A DNA stretch of 64,000 bases, from assembly GCF_030758345.1 (NCBI RefSeq), contig NZ_JAVAMO010000003.1, positions 1 to 64,000 on the forward strand, given 5' to 3'. A program made the position numbers and the translations under genes. Numbering within the stretch: the stretch's first letter is position 1; each line of letters opens with the position of its first letter. This DNA is from Ruegeria discodermiae. GTDB taxonomy: Bacteria > Pseudomonadota > Alphaproteobacteria > Rhodobacterales > Rhodobacteraceae. The notes under the pieces were generated by a model, which saw only the letters and a list, made by a program, of their open reading frames with translations, was not told the origin of the DNA and did no database searches. This document shows, in pieces, positions 54,631 through 63,037 of this stretch.

Positions 54631-54660
54631 TTGACTTGCGGCCTGCCCGGCCGCATATCT
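54631..54660 (+). promoter_or_regulatory. Promoter of nfuA
   Basis: TTGACT (54631-54636) and CATATC (54654-54659) are separated by 17 bases, a good housekeeping-type promoter. Transcription would start near 54667, 20 bases before the nfuA ATG. It abuts the Irr-type palindrome. Confidence 0.5.
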
Positions 54661-54686
54661 GCTGCTCTGATCATGGAGACCCGGAA

Positions 54687-55250
54687 ATGTTCATCCAGAC
54701 CGAATCGACCCCGAACCCCGCAACGCTGAAGTTCCTGCCGGGACAGAGCGTCCTGGATATGGGCACCGCCGACTTCCCCTCGGCCGATACGGCTGAAAAA
54801 TCGCCGCTGGCGAGCCGCATCTTTGCGGTGGACGGCGTGACCGGGGTGTTTCTGGGCAATGACTTCGTGACCGTCACCAAGGCCGACGGCGTCGATTGGG
54901 ATCACATCAAACCCGCCATTCTTGGCGCGGTGATGGAGCATTTCCAATCCGGGCAACCCGCCATCAACGAGGGTGGCGCGGCCAATTCGGGCCATGCCGA
55001 GCATACCGGCGAGGATGGCGAGGTGGTCAATCAGATCAAGGAATTGCTCGACAGTCGGGTCCGCCCTGCGGTGGCACAGGATGGCGGTGATATCACCTTT
55101 CATGGCTTTGATCGCGGCGTCGTCTATCTGCATATGCAAGGTGCCTGCGCCGGGTGCCCGTCCTCGACCCTGACGCTGAAAATGGGCATCGAGAACTTGC
55201 TGCGCCACTATATCCCTGAAGTGACCGAGGTGCGCCCGGTTGCCGTCTGA
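54687..55250 (+). CDS. nfuA: NfuA-type iron-sulfur cluster carrier
   Basis: A 187-residue protein with two parts: an N-terminal Nfu domain (MFIQTESTPNPATLKFLPGQ) and a C-terminal NifU domain (about 110-187) with the cluster-binding CAGCPSSTLTLKMGIENLL (CxxC). It carries and delivers Fe-S clusters to target proteins. ATG 54687 has GGAGACC upstream. The promoter region holds an Irr-type palindrome, so iron control is likely. Its stop overlaps the next gene start by 11 bases, beginning a tight GFA-tsaB-rimI run. Confidence 0.93.
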   Translation: MFIQTESTPNPATLKFLPGQSVLDMGTADFPSADTAEKSPLASRIFAVDGVTGVFLGNDFVTVTKADGVDWDHIKPAILGAVMEHFQSGQPAINEGGAANSGHAEHTGEDGEVVNQIKELLDSRVRPAVAQDGGDITFHGFDRGVVYLHMQGACAGCPSSTLTLKMGIENLLRHYIPEVTEVRPVAV

Positions 55251-55686
55251 TCCGGGTGCCGTCCCGGTCGTGACCGGGCGGTGTTATTGCGGCGCGACAC
55301 AGCTGTCATCGCTCACCCCGCCCCTGACGGTGGCCTATTGCCATTGCGCTGATTGCCGCCGCTGGACCGGCGCGCCCGTCGGTGCCTTTGCAGCCTTCAA
55401 CCGCGCCGATCTGATCACCGAGCCCGCGTTGGGTGAGGGAACCTCGCATCATCCGGCTGTGCGGCGCTGGAATTGCGATCATTGCGGCTCGCCCCTGGCC
55501 GCGACCTTCGACTATCTGCCCGGTCAGATCTATGTGCCGATCGGTCTGTTGGATCAGGCTGACACGCTGCCGCCGCAGATACATTGTCATGCCAACAAGG
55601 GAATGCCCTGGCTGCACATAGCTGACGATCTTGAGCGCGCCGCGGGGTCTGGCCGGGACGCCCTGAACAGCGCTAGCGGCACATGA
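55240..55686 (+). CDS. GFA family protein (zinc-binding, formaldehyde-activating-like)
   Basis: A 148-residue member of the glutathione-dependent formaldehyde-activating (GFA/CENP-V) family. Zinc cysteines appear in GRCYCGATQL, AYCHCADCRRWTG and WNCDHCGSPLAA, the full expected set. Activity on glutathione adducts is known for few members; here substrate is unknown. The start is TTG at 55240, overlapping the nfuA stop; GTG 55270 is an alternative. tsaB overlaps its stop by four bases. Confidence 0.87.
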   Translation: MPSDPGAVPVVTGRCYCGATQLSSLTPPLTVAYCHCADCRRWTGAPVGAFAAFNRADLITEPALGEGTSHHPAVRRWNCDHCGSPLAATFDYLPGQIYVPIGLLDQADTLPPQIHCHANKGMPWLHIADDLERAAGSGRDALNSASGT

Positions 55687-56255
55687 CCCTGATCCTAGGC
55701 TTTGATACGTCCGGCCCCTATTGCGCGGCGGCCCTGCTGCGCGACGGTGAAGTGGTGGCCCTACGCCACGAAGCCATGAGGAAAGGGCAGGCTGAGCGTC
55801 TTATGCCCTTGCTGGAGGAGGTTCTGAACGAGGCCGGGATCACCTGGCGCGATCTTGACGCTATCGGTGTCGGCACCGGCCCCGGCAATTTCACCGGCAT
55901 CCGCATTGCCGTGTCCGCCGCGCGCGGTCTGGCGCTGGGCCTGGATATTCCGGCGGTGGGGGTGGACGGTTTTGACGCCCGCGCGTTTTCTTCCCCGCCC
56001 GCCCATAGGGTCGCCATCCCCGCACCCCGCGACCAGCTTTATCTGCTCATTGAGACAGGTATTGAGCTGCGTTCCCGGTCCGAAGTCGACGGGCCGGTGC
56101 ATGCCGAGGTTGATCCGGCGGATTTGGTATACGCCATTGCCCGGATTACCGCAAACCGTCGCGCCGAGACAACAACGCCCCCTGCCCCGGTCTATGCACG
56201 CCCTGCGGATGCGGCCCCGGCCAGCGATCCGCCACCGCGTATTCTGGACCCATGA
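55683..56255 (+). CDS. tsaB: tRNA threonylcarbamoyladenosine synthesis protein TsaB
   Basis: A 190-residue ASKHA-fold protein that partners TsaD in making t6A37 in ANN-reading tRNAs. The start LILGFDTSGPYCAAALLRDG and DAIGVGTGPGNFTGIRIAVS are the family signature. The C-terminal domain is short, as expected for TsaB compared with TsaD. It overlaps the GFA gene and rimI by four bases each, so expression is coupled. Confidence 0.93.
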   Translation: MTLILGFDTSGPYCAAALLRDGEVVALRHEAMRKGQAERLMPLLEEVLNEAGITWRDLDAIGVGTGPGNFTGIRIAVSAARGLALGLDIPAVGVDGFDARAFSSPPAHRVAIPAPRDQLYLLIETGIELRSRSEVDGPVHAEVDPADLVYAIARITANRRAETTTPPAPVYARPADAAPASDPPPRILDP

Positions 56256-56665
56256 CACCGGCGCAAATGGCAGAAACCCATGCCGCCGCCTTCACCGAGG
56301 CGCGGCCATGGTCCGCGGATGAGTTCGAGGCCCTGCTGTCGAACCGGTTCACGCATCAGACAGGCGACCGACGCTGCTTTGCCGTTTACACGTTGATCAC
56401 CGAGCAGGTTGAGTTGCTCACCATCGCCACCCATCCCGACTTCCAGAGACAGGGGTTGGCAAAGCAATGCATGGAGCTCTGGCACTCCAAGGCCGCCGCA
56501 CAGGGCGCAGAGCACGCGTTTCTGGATGTGGCCGAAGACAATGCTGCCGCCATCGCGCTCTATCGGAGTTGCGGCTACGTAACTTGCGGGTTTCGGCGGG
56601 GATATTACCTGCGCGAGGCGGGCGTACGGGTTGACGCAATCGCAATGGAGCGTGCCTTGCCGTGA
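56252..56665 (+). CDS. rimI: Ribosomal-protein-alanine N-acetyltransferase RimI
   Basis: A 137-residue GNAT acetyltransferase with motif A LLTIATHPDFQRQGLAKQCM (acetyl-CoA binding) and FLDVAEDNAAAIALYRSCGY, then FRRGYYLREAG. RimI acetylates the N-terminal Ala of ribosomal protein S18 and is usually encoded next to tsaB, as here. Overlaps the tsaB stop by four bases. Confidence 0.9.
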   Translation: MTPAQMAETHAAAFTEARPWSADEFEALLSNRFTHQTGDRRCFAVYTLITEQVELLTIATHPDFQRQGLAKQCMELWHSKAAAQGAEHAFLDVAEDNAAAIALYRSCGYVTCGFRRGYYLREAGVRVDAIAMERALP

Positions 56666-56820
56666 AGGAAAGCACGCGTCGAACCACCCATCACTGCAAA
56701 AAGCGGTTGACCCCCGGCATCCGGCACGGCCTTAATTGCCAGCGTTATAGACACTTGATCGACAACCGGGGCTCTGGGGATGACCCGCGCCCTCAACCAA
56801 AATAACAACGGGAGTATCCA

Positions 56821-57816
56821 ATGACCCTCATAAAATCCCTGATGGGAGCGGCAGCTGCAGTTGCCTTGACCGCAGGTCTCGCTTCGGCGGAACCGGCGCT
56901 GATCTTCGATCTGGGCGGCAAGTTCGATAAGTCGTTCAACGAAGCCGCCTATAATGGCGCCGAGCGCTGGTCCGAGGAAAGCGGCGGCAAATACCTTGAA
57001 ATAGAGTTGCAATCCGAAGCCCAGCGTGAACAGGCGCTACGCCGCTTTGCCGAGGCAGGCGCAAACCCCGTTATCACGACGGGCTTTGCCATGAGCGCAC
57101 CGCTGGCCGAAGTGGCTCCGGATTATCCGGAAACCAAATTCGTGACCATTGACGGCTGGGTCGATCAGCCCAACGTGCTGAACATCGGCTTTACCGAGCA
57201 TGAAGGGTCTTATCTGGTCGGTATGATGGCCGCGCAGGCCTCGGAATCGGGCACGGTGGGCTTCATCGGCGGCATGGATGTGCCCCTGATCCGCAAATTC
57301 GCCTGTGGCTATGCCCAGGGCGTAAAAGCGGCCAATCCGGATGCAACCGTGATCGCCAACATGACCGGTACAACGCCCTCAGCCTGGAACGACCCGGTGA
57401 AGGGATCGGAACTGACCAAGGCGCAGATCAGCCAGGGCGCCGATGTTGTCTATGCCGCGGCGGGCGGTACCGGCGTGGGTGTTCTGCAGACGGCGGCGGA
57501 TGAAGGGATCCTTTCGATCGGCGTGGACAGCAACCAGAACCACCTGCATCCGGGCAAGGTTCTGACCTCGATGCTGAAACGCGTGGATGTCGCGGTCTAT
57601 AACGTCATGCAGGCGGGTGAAAACATGGAGCCGGGTGTATTGGTGTTGGATCTGTCCGCTGATGGTGTGGGCTATGCCATGGACGACAACAATGCCGAAC
57701 TGGTCAATGCGGACATGCAATCCTCGGTCGAGGATGCCAAGGCCAAGATCATCGCCGGCGAAATCCAGGTCCATGACTATACCAGCGACGACAGCTGCCC
57801 GGTTCTGAATTTCTGA
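56821..57816 (+). CDS. BMP family substrate-binding protein
   Basis: A 331-residue periplasmic protein with a signal peptide (MTLIKSLMGAAAAVALTAGLA, cleavage near ASA at 23). The BMP/Med fold is shown by LIFDLGGKFDKSFNEAAYNG, NIGFTEHEGSYLVGMMAA, VGFIGGMDVPLIRKFACGYA and VYAAAGGTGVGVLQTA. BMP proteins bind nucleosides (PnrA/BmpA type) for ABC uptake. No cognate permease or ATPase genes lie beside it in this window, so its transporter is encoded elsewhere. A strong hairpin follows its stop. Substrate not proven. Confidence 0.9.
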   Translation: MTLIKSLMGAAAAVALTAGLASAEPALIFDLGGKFDKSFNEAAYNGAERWSEESGGKYLEIELQSEAQREQALRRFAEAGANPVITTGFAMSAPLAEVAPDYPETKFVTIDGWVDQPNVLNIGFTEHEGSYLVGMMAAQASESGTVGFIGGMDVPLIRKFACGYAQGVKAANPDATVIANMTGTTPSAWNDPVKGSELTKAQISQGADVVYAAAGGTGVGVLQTAADEGILSIGVDSNQNHLHPGKVLTSMLKRVDVAVYNVMQAGENMEPGVLVLDLSADGVGYAMDDNNAELVNADMQSSVEDAKAKIIAGEIQVHDYTSDDSCPVLNF

Positions 57817-57830
57817 ACCACAATACTCTC

Positions 57831-57860
57831 CAGGCAAACGGGTATTGACCCGTTTGCCTG
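57831..57860 (+). terminator. Perfect 13-bp hairpin after BMP gene
   Basis: CAGGCAAACGGGT (57831-57843) and ACCCGTTTGCCTG (57848-57860) pair completely around ATTG. There is no following T-run, so it may act as a Rho-assisted terminator or protect the 3' end of the message. Confidence 0.6.
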
Positions 57861-58083
57861 ACGGCCCGAATACGCGCTGCGACAAGGCCAGTTTCAAGTG
57901 ATCGATAAGCCCACAATCGCGATCACACACCCGTGACAGGCAGATCTGGGGCGCAATTCACCTTATTACCGGCGCTTTTCCCGCTGGCGGTCACTCCACA
58001 TACAAAACTTAATGATCACCGGTCTGTGCTGCAGAGCAGCATAAACGGTTGATTTTCTGACGCCGCCTGAATTAACAGTGCAC

Positions 58084-59007
58084 ATGCAAATTTACCTTCC
58101 CATCGCTGAAGTTTCGGTCAACGCCTTCCTGCTACTGGGTCTGGGGGGGCTCGTTGGGGTCCTGTCCGGCATGTTCGGGGTCGGTGGTGGCTTTCTGATG
58201 ACGCCGCTGCTGTTTTTCATCGGCATCCCCCCTGCTGTTGCCGTTGCGACTGAAGCCAACCAGATCGTTGCATCGTCGTTTTCCGGCGTGTTGGCCCATT
58301 TCAGGCGGCGAACGGTCGATTTCAAGATGGGAGGCGTGCTACTTGTCGGAGGTCTGACCGGTGCGGCCCTCGGCGTGGTGGTATTCAACTACCTCAAGAG
58401 CCTCGGGCAGGTCGATCTGCTGGTCAAGCTTTGTTACGTGGTCTTTCTGGGCGTGGTCGGCGGGCTGATGTTCATCGAAAGCCTGAACGCGATCCGCAAA
58501 TCCCGCAGGGCGGATGGCGCTGCCCCGCCGAAGCGCCGCCAGCGCGGCTGGGTCCACGCTTTGCCCTTCAAGATGCGGTTTCGCACCTCCGGCCTCTATA
58601 TCTCCGCCCTTCCGCCTCTGATCGTTGGGGTGTTTGTCGGTATCCTGTCGGCCATCATGGGGGTCGGCGGCGGCTTCATTATGGTGCCTGCGATGATCTA
58701 TATTCTGGGGATGCCCACCAAGGTGGTGGTCGGCACCTCGCTTTTTCAGATCATCTTCGTCACCGCCTTCACGACGATGCTGCACGCCACCACCAACTTC
58801 ACCGTTGACGTGGTGCTGGCCGTGCTGCTGCTGGTGGGCGGTGTGATCGGGGCGCAGGTCGGAACGCAGATCGGCACCAAGCTGAAGGCCGAACAATTGC
58901 GGGTTTTGCTTGCGATGATGGTTCTGGCCGTCTGCGGCAAACTGGCGCTGGACCTGCTCCTGCAACCGGCTGAGCTGTTCTCGCTGGGCACGGAGGGGGG
59001 ACACTGA
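58084..59007 (+). CDS. Sulfite exporter TauE/SafE family permease
   Basis: A 307-residue membrane protein with about eight helices in two homologous halves, each containing the family motif: GGLVGVLSGMFGVGGGFLMTPLL and VFVGILSAIMGVGGGFIMVPAM, here cited by their shared GVGGGF core. TauE/SafE proteins export sulfite, sulfoacetate or related anions. The next gene encodes TIGR02186, a frequent partner. ATG 58084 is preferred over an in-frame GTG six bases upstream. Confidence 0.9.
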   Translation: MQIYLPIAEVSVNAFLLLGLGGLVGVLSGMFGVGGGFLMTPLLFFIGIPPAVAVATEANQIVASSFSGVLAHFRRRTVDFKMGGVLLVGGLTGAALGVVVFNYLKSLGQVDLLVKLCYVVFLGVVGGLMFIESLNAIRKSRRADGAAPPKRRQRGWVHALPFKMRFRTSGLYISALPPLIVGVFVGILSAIMGVGGGFIMVPAMIYILGMPTKVVVGTSLFQIIFVTAFTTMLHATTNFTVDVVLAVLLLVGGVIGAQVGTQIGTKLKAEQLRVLLAMMVLAVCGKLALDLLLQPAELFSLGTEGGH

Positions 59008-59009
59008 TC

Positions 59010-59777
59010 ATGTGGCGCACTCTCATTGCCCTGCTGTTTTTCGCCGCGCATCCCGCGCTGGCTATGGAAGAAGAAATCGTGCTGGGGCTGAGCCAGGATC
59101 GGGTCGCCATCACATCGACCTTTGATGGGTCCGACATTCTGGTCTTTGGCGCGGTCAAACGTGAGGCCCCCATCCCCGATGCAGAGCCGCTGGAAGTCGT
59201 GATCACGGTCTCTGGCCCGTCTGAACCGGTGATGGTGCGACGCAAAGAAGAGAAATTTGGCATCTGGGTCAATGTGGACAGCGTACTGGTCGATTCTGCA
59301 CCCAGCTTCTATGCCGTTGCCACCAGCGCGCCGTTCAACGAAGCCATCAGCCATACGGAGGATCTTCGCTATAAGGTCTCGGTCCCGCAGGCGATCCGGT
59401 CGGTGGGCGCGGATATGAATGTGCAGAACGCACAAGAGTTTGCCGAAGCCGTGATCCGAATCCGTGAAGCGGACGGGCTTTATTCCTTGCGTGAGGACAC
59501 GGTCGCGGTGGACCAGCAGACCTTGTTTCGCACCTCAATCTCGATGCCTGCCAACCTGATCGAAGGCGACTACAAGACGCGCATCTTTCTGACCCGTGGC
59601 GGCAAGGTGGTGTCGCAAATCGTCACCGATATTGATGTGCGGAAGGTCGGATTGGAACGTTTCCTGTTCAACCTGTCACGACAGCAACCGGCAATCTATG
59701 GCCTGATGTCGCTGGCGATCGCGATCTTCGCCGGTTGGGGCGCCTCTGCCGCCTTTACCGTCTTGCGCAACCGCTGA
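59010..59777 (+). CDS. TIGR02186 family transmembrane protein
   Basis: A 255-residue protein with a signal peptide (MWRTLIALLFFAAHPALA), a soluble periplasmic beta-rich region starting EEEIVLGLSQDRVAITSTFD and a C-terminal membrane helix (MSLAIAIFAGWGASAAFTVL). It matches TIGR02186, an alphaproteobacterial family of unknown function usually found beside a TauE-type permease; here it is two bases behind one. A joint role in anion export or envelope stress is inference. Confidence 0.88.
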   Translation: MWRTLIALLFFAAHPALAMEEEIVLGLSQDRVAITSTFDGSDILVFGAVKREAPIPDAEPLEVVITVSGPSEPVMVRRKEEKFGIWVNVDSVLVDSAPSFYAVATSAPFNEAISHTEDLRYKVSVPQAIRSVGADMNVQNAQEFAEAVIRIREADGLYSLREDTVAVDQQTLFRTSISMPANLIEGDYKTRIFLTRGGKVVSQIVTDIDVRKVGLERFLFNLSRQQPAIYGLMSLAIAIFAGWGASAAFTVLRNR

Positions 59778-59786
59778 TCGACGACC

Positions 59787-61319
59787 TCACCCCTCCTGCC
59801 CTTCCAGCGTCAGAGCCGCAGCCGGGATTTGACGCAGATCATCGACGCGCAGCGGATGGGTGGGCTTTGACAGCCGGTTGCGCACCACCCAGATCAGCCG
59901 ATCCTGCGCCCGGGTGATGGCCACATAGGCCAGACGTTTCCACAGGGGCTGACCGGCCTCGACACGCCCCATCCGGGCCGCAGTGTAGATGTCAGGCCCA
60001 AAGACCTGCACCGTGTTCCATTGCGAGCCCTGCGCCTTGTGGATCGTGACCGCCGCGCCATGCAAAAAGGTCGCCCCCATGCGCGCGGCAAAGGGGATGA
60101 AGGGTTCTTCCTCGTCAGGTTTTTCGATCTTCACGATCGAAGCGGCGCTCACCTGCGGCTCTTCGGCCCCGATAACGTGCAGCTTTGAAAACCCCGGTTT
60201 CCGCCCCGGCCCCAGATAGATAACCTGCGCGCCCTTGATCAGCCCCCGCGCTTCGAGATCCAGTCGTTTCTTGCGATGCTTGAGGGGCAATTCGATCCCG
60301 TCGCAGATCAGCGGCTCACCCTCCAGCAGCGCTTCTTCCGGGGCACCATGGACCGTGCGGAACGCATTGATCAGGCGGATGCGCGTGGCGTTGCGCCAGA
60401 CCAGTACCGGGCTGCGGGCCATCAAGCCCACTTCGACCCGTGCGCCCCAGACCACTCGATCATCGCGCCGGGCCGTGTCCTGGATCATGTCCTCGAAGTC
60501 CTGGAAGCCCAAGGTGGGATCAGCCAGCGCATGGGCCAGGTCCAGGATCGGGTTATCGGCTTCTTGCCGGTGAACACGCTGCAGGTTCAGCTTGCGCGGC
60601 TCCGGCAGCCCGTCAAACACCATCGAGCCCGACTGATTCACCGGTGCAAGCTGCGCCGGATCACCAAACAGCAGCAGAGTCGGAAAAATCTCCTTGAGGT
60701 CGTCGAACTGCCGGTCATCCAGCATCGAGGCCTCATCAACAAAACCGATATCCAGCGGCTCATCCCGGCGCTTCCAGCCAGTGATAAAATCCGAGCCACG
60801 CAGGCCCGCCGCGGCCAGCGCGCCGGGAATGGACTTGTTGCGCTCATAAAACGCGGCGGCACGGTCCAGCGCCTCGTCGCTCAGCCCCTCGATCTCGGGG
60901 CGCTCGCCATTGCCCGCCAGCCACTCAGCGATGCGCTCATATTCCGGGTCATAGACCGGGGTATAGAGAATGCGGTGAATGGTTGTCGCGGGCACACCAC
61001 GCAGGCGCAGCACGCTTGCAGCCTTGTTGGTCGGCGCCAGGATTGCCAGGGTGCGGCGCTCACGCGCCTTACGGCTTTCGAAATCGCCCGACACGACATG
61101 AACACCGGCCGCCTCCAGCGCCTTGTAGAGTTCGGCGAGCAGGAGGGTTTTCCCCGACCCGGCCTTGCCCACCACGGCCATGACGCCCGAGCTTTCCGCG
61201 CCCGACGACAAGCGAAGCGTTTCTTCATCAAGATCGACGCCCGCGTGGCGCAACATCTCTGCCACGCTGTCAAAGGCGACGGCCTGATCGTCGGAAAATG
61301 TAACTTCGGCACTGCTCAT
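59787..61319 (-). CDS. RecD-like ATP-dependent DNA helicase
   Basis: A 510-residue superfamily 1B helicase. Motif I is VVGKAGSGKTLLLAEL (about 50-65), motif II FVDEASMLDD, motif III-like LLFGDPAQLAPV, and the late motif V/VI region AAVTIHKAQGSQWNTVQVFG and VAITRAQDRLIWV. It lacks the long N-terminal domain of RecD2 and is not linked to recB or recC. It lies downstream of luxI on the same strand with a 62-base gap containing a small GCAGC/GCTGC hairpin, so some read-through from the quorum-sensing operon is possible. Confidence 0.88.
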   Translation of the reverse strand: MSSAEVTFSDDQAVAFDSVAEMLRHAGVDLDEETLRLSSGAESSGVMAVVGKAGSGKTLLLAELYKALEAAGVHVVSGDFESRKARERRTLAILAPTNKAASVLRLRGVPATTIHRILYTPVYDPEYERIAEWLAGNGERPEIEGLSDEALDRAAAFYERNKSIPGALAAAGLRGSDFITGWKRRDEPLDIGFVDEASMLDDRQFDDLKEIFPTLLLFGDPAQLAPVNQSGSMVFDGLPEPRKLNLQRVHRQEADNPILDLAHALADPTLGFQDFEDMIQDTARRDDRVVWGARVEVGLMARSPVLVWRNATRIRLINAFRTVHGAPEEALLEGEPLICDGIELPLKHRKKRLDLEARGLIKGAQVIYLGPGRKPGFSKLHVIGAEEPQVSAASIVKIEKPDEEEPFIPFAARMGATFLHGAAVTIHKAQGSQWNTVQVFGPDIYTAARMGRVEAGQPLWKRLAYVAITRAQDRLIWVVRNRLSKPTHPLRVDDLRQIPAAALTLEGQEG

Positions 61320-61381
61320 GCCGCGACCCTATCGCCGCGCCCAGCAGATCACCAGACGCGGCAGGCAGCTTTGCTGCGATG

Positions 61382-62020
61382 TCAGGCAGTTTGTGCGAAC
61401 CGGTGCTGGCCTGTCGAGCCGAAAGCGCGCGTGAACCAGAGCCGGGACAGGTCCAGCGGGATGTCGGCCCGTGTTGCCACCTTGTTGCGCGCCTCTTCGG
61501 TGAACTCCCACAACCCGACGGAAATCCGGTCGCGTCCTTCCCCCTCGGACCCGAGGATTTCCGGCGAAGATCCGATGGCTTTGTAGATGCGCACCATGCG
61601 TGCATCGAAGACACCAGCAAAATGCTTGATGCCAAAGCCGGTCATGATCTCTCCGCCCCCCAGCATCAGGGCGGCAGCCACCCGGCTATCAGCATCACGC
61701 GACAGGCAGAATCGCGTGCATTCCCAGATCAGCGGGCTGCAGATCGGTGCGCCACCGGTCAAATGGCCAAAAATATCGTTAACCATGACCGGGCCGGTTG
61801 TGGGCAGAAAACGCATGGACCCCCCATGGCCCCCTTCGGCATTTTCCCAGATGACATAAAGCGGATTGAGCGCATCGTACTGGTCCCGCTCCTCGCCGTT
61901 TTCATCAACCGAAACTTCCCAGCCGAGCCTTGTTTTGAATTGATCTGCCCGGTCTTGGAACATTGCGCGTGCCAGATCGCGATGTTGATGCAGCTGATCA
62001 GCATAAAGATAACGTAGCAT
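61382..62020 (-). CDS. luxI: Acyl-homoserine-lactone synthase (LuxI family)
   Basis: A 212-residue autoinducer synthase making acyl-homoserine lactones from SAM and an acyl carrier. Conserved positions are recognisable: Arg and Phe in LARAMFQDRADQF, Trp in LGWEVSV, the acidic ERDQYDALNPLYVI, GSMRFLPTTGP and the Glu/Arg of WECTRFCL. The ATG at 62020 follows GGGGAAG; a readable extension upstream crosses the intergenic palindrome. Chain length is not predictable. It lies 106 bases after luxR, with room for its own promoter. Confidence 0.94.
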   Translation of the reverse strand: MLRYLYADQLHQHRDLARAMFQDRADQFKTRLGWEVSVDENGEERDQYDALNPLYVIWENAEGGHGGSMRFLPTTGPVMVNDIFGHLTGGAPICSPLIWECTRFCLSRDADSRVAAALMLGGGEIMTGFGIKHFAGVFDARMVRIYKAIGSSPEILGSEGEGRDRISVGLWEFTEEARNKVATRADIPLDLSRLWFTRAFGSTGQHRFAQTA

Positions 62021-62110
62021 TTGACTTCCCCTTGTCGTCCGAAATCTGGAACAAAGGGAGTACGTAAGAATGGTTAATATCTGGTCACCGAAGCGGGCGG
62101 CGCAATAAAC

Positions 62111-62124
62111 TGCAGCAGGCTGCA
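62111..62124 (-). promoter_or_regulatory. Palindrome between luxR and luxI
   Basis: TGCAGC-AG-GCTGCA is a 14-base inverted repeat immediately after the luxR stop and about 90 bases before luxI. It could be a LuxR-type operator for luxI or a small terminator for luxR. It does not match the classic lux box (CTG-N10-CAG) closely. Confidence 0.35.
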
Positions 62125-62126
62125 CG

Positions 62127-62846
62127 CTACATAACGATCAATCCCTGGCTCAACGCCTTTGCTATCGCATGGGTTGTATTGAGCGCCCCCAGCTTGAAGC
62201 GCGCGCTCTCGATATAGACCCGCAGTGTATGCTCGGAGATCGACAGAGAATGGGCAACCTGCGCGCGGCTATACCCCAAGGCCAAGAAGGTCAGTGCGTC
62301 CACCTCGCGCGGCGACAGGGCCCGCACCGGTTGCGGGCTGCGGTTTTCTTCGAAATCAAGTGCTTTGCGATTGAAGTAATGGGCAATCAGGATCAGGTCG
62401 TGGCCATAGGTTTCCTTGAACTCCGACCATTCTTCATCGCTGCAATTGTGGTTGGCCGTGAACAGGGCGAACTGCCCGCTCGGCCCCCGTACAGGGATCG
62501 AATACCCCTGGTTCCCGACGCCGTTTTTTAGCGCATCGGCCAAGAACACCCTGGCCGCTTTCCCGGACCAGTCGACAGCTTTCCAATCGACCGGGTGAAA
62601 ACGCTGAAAGCAGCCGACAATGACCGGATCTACGCGCAGATACTCCTTGTCGATATAGCGTTGAATCCAATCCGCAGGATAGGTGCCGCACCCGTATTGT
62701 TCCCCCGCGCTGTCCACCCAGTGATAGACGATGTGATCTATCTCCAGCGCATCACGCAGACCGATGGATACGGCCTGCAGCCCATCAAGCCCTTCAGTGG
62801 CGTCCAACTCCTCCAAAATGGGGCTCAAATCGGCTTTCCTGTACAT
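62127..62846 (-). CDS. luxR: LuxR-type autoinducer-binding regulator
   Basis: A 239-residue quorum-sensing regulator. The acyl-homoserine-lactone domain (about 1-165) has the key YHWVDS, ADWIQRYIDKEYLRVDPV (Trp, Tyr, Asp-Pro) and GYSIPVRGPSGQFALF. The C-terminal LuxR helix-turn-helix (about 175-239) has LSPREVDALTFLALGYSRAQ and SEHTLRVYIESARFKLG. The paired luxI follows. Its start lies inside the 3' end of the small upstream gene, overlapping it by 53 bases, implying coupled expression. Confidence 0.95.
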   Translation of the reverse strand: MYRKADLSPILEELDATEGLDGLQAVSIGLRDALEIDHIVYHWVDSAGEQYGCGTYPADWIQRYIDKEYLRVDPVIVGCFQRFHPVDWKAVDWSGKAARVFLADALKNGVGNQGYSIPVRGPSGQFALFTANHNCSDEEWSEFKETYGHDLILIAHYFNRKALDFEENRSPQPVRALSPREVDALTFLALGYSRAQVAHSLSISEHTLRVYIESARFKLGALNTTHAIAKALSQGLIVM

Positions 62847-63003
62847 CTACCCGTGTCTTAGGCTCGTCCTCAAGCTTGGCGATCTCGACGGCCGCAATCA
62901 GCTGGGTGTCCCCCAGATGCTCGGCAAGGGTCTCCAGCCCGTTTGCCGATGCGAACGTCTTGAGATCCGCCAGCACATCAAGGATCCAATCGTTTCTTGC
63001 CAT
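62794..63003 (-). CDS. Small conserved protein heading the luxR-luxI operon
   Basis: A 69-residue protein starting MARNDWILDVLADLKTFA, continuing GLETLAEHLGDTQLIAAVEI, with a charged then Gly/His-rich tail. I recall similar short proteins of unknown function in many Roseobacters (memory only). It is probably all-helical and cytoplasmic. GGGGAGAG lies ideally before the ATG and an exact CtrA box lies about 20 bases further upstream. Its last 53 bases overlap luxR in another frame. A modulator of quorum sensing is conceivable but unsupported. Confidence 0.7.
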   Translation of the reverse strand: MARNDWILDVLADLKTFASANGLETLAEHLGDTQLIAAVEIAKLEDEPKTRVDVQESRFEPHFGGVGRH

Positions 63004-63021
63004 TACACTCTCCCCTCAACC

Positions 63022-63037
63022 GTTAACGAAGTGTTAA
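63022..63037 (-). promoter_or_regulatory. CtrA binding site upstream of small gene-luxR-luxI
   Basis: On the minus strand TTAACACTTCGTTAAC fits the CtrA consensus TTAA-N7-TTAAC exactly, 19 bases upstream of the small gene's ATG at 63003. It is also a near-palindrome (TTAAC-N5-GTTAA). CtrA is a response regulator linked to quorum sensing and motility in Roseobacters. The closeness to the start suggests either repression or activation of a promoter just downstream. Confidence 0.65.

Noticed and set aside
62020-62126. Classic lux box upstream of luxI
   Set aside because: No CTG-N10-CAG type 20-base palindrome was found; only the shorter TGCAGC-AG-GCTGCA repeat, reported separately with low confidence.
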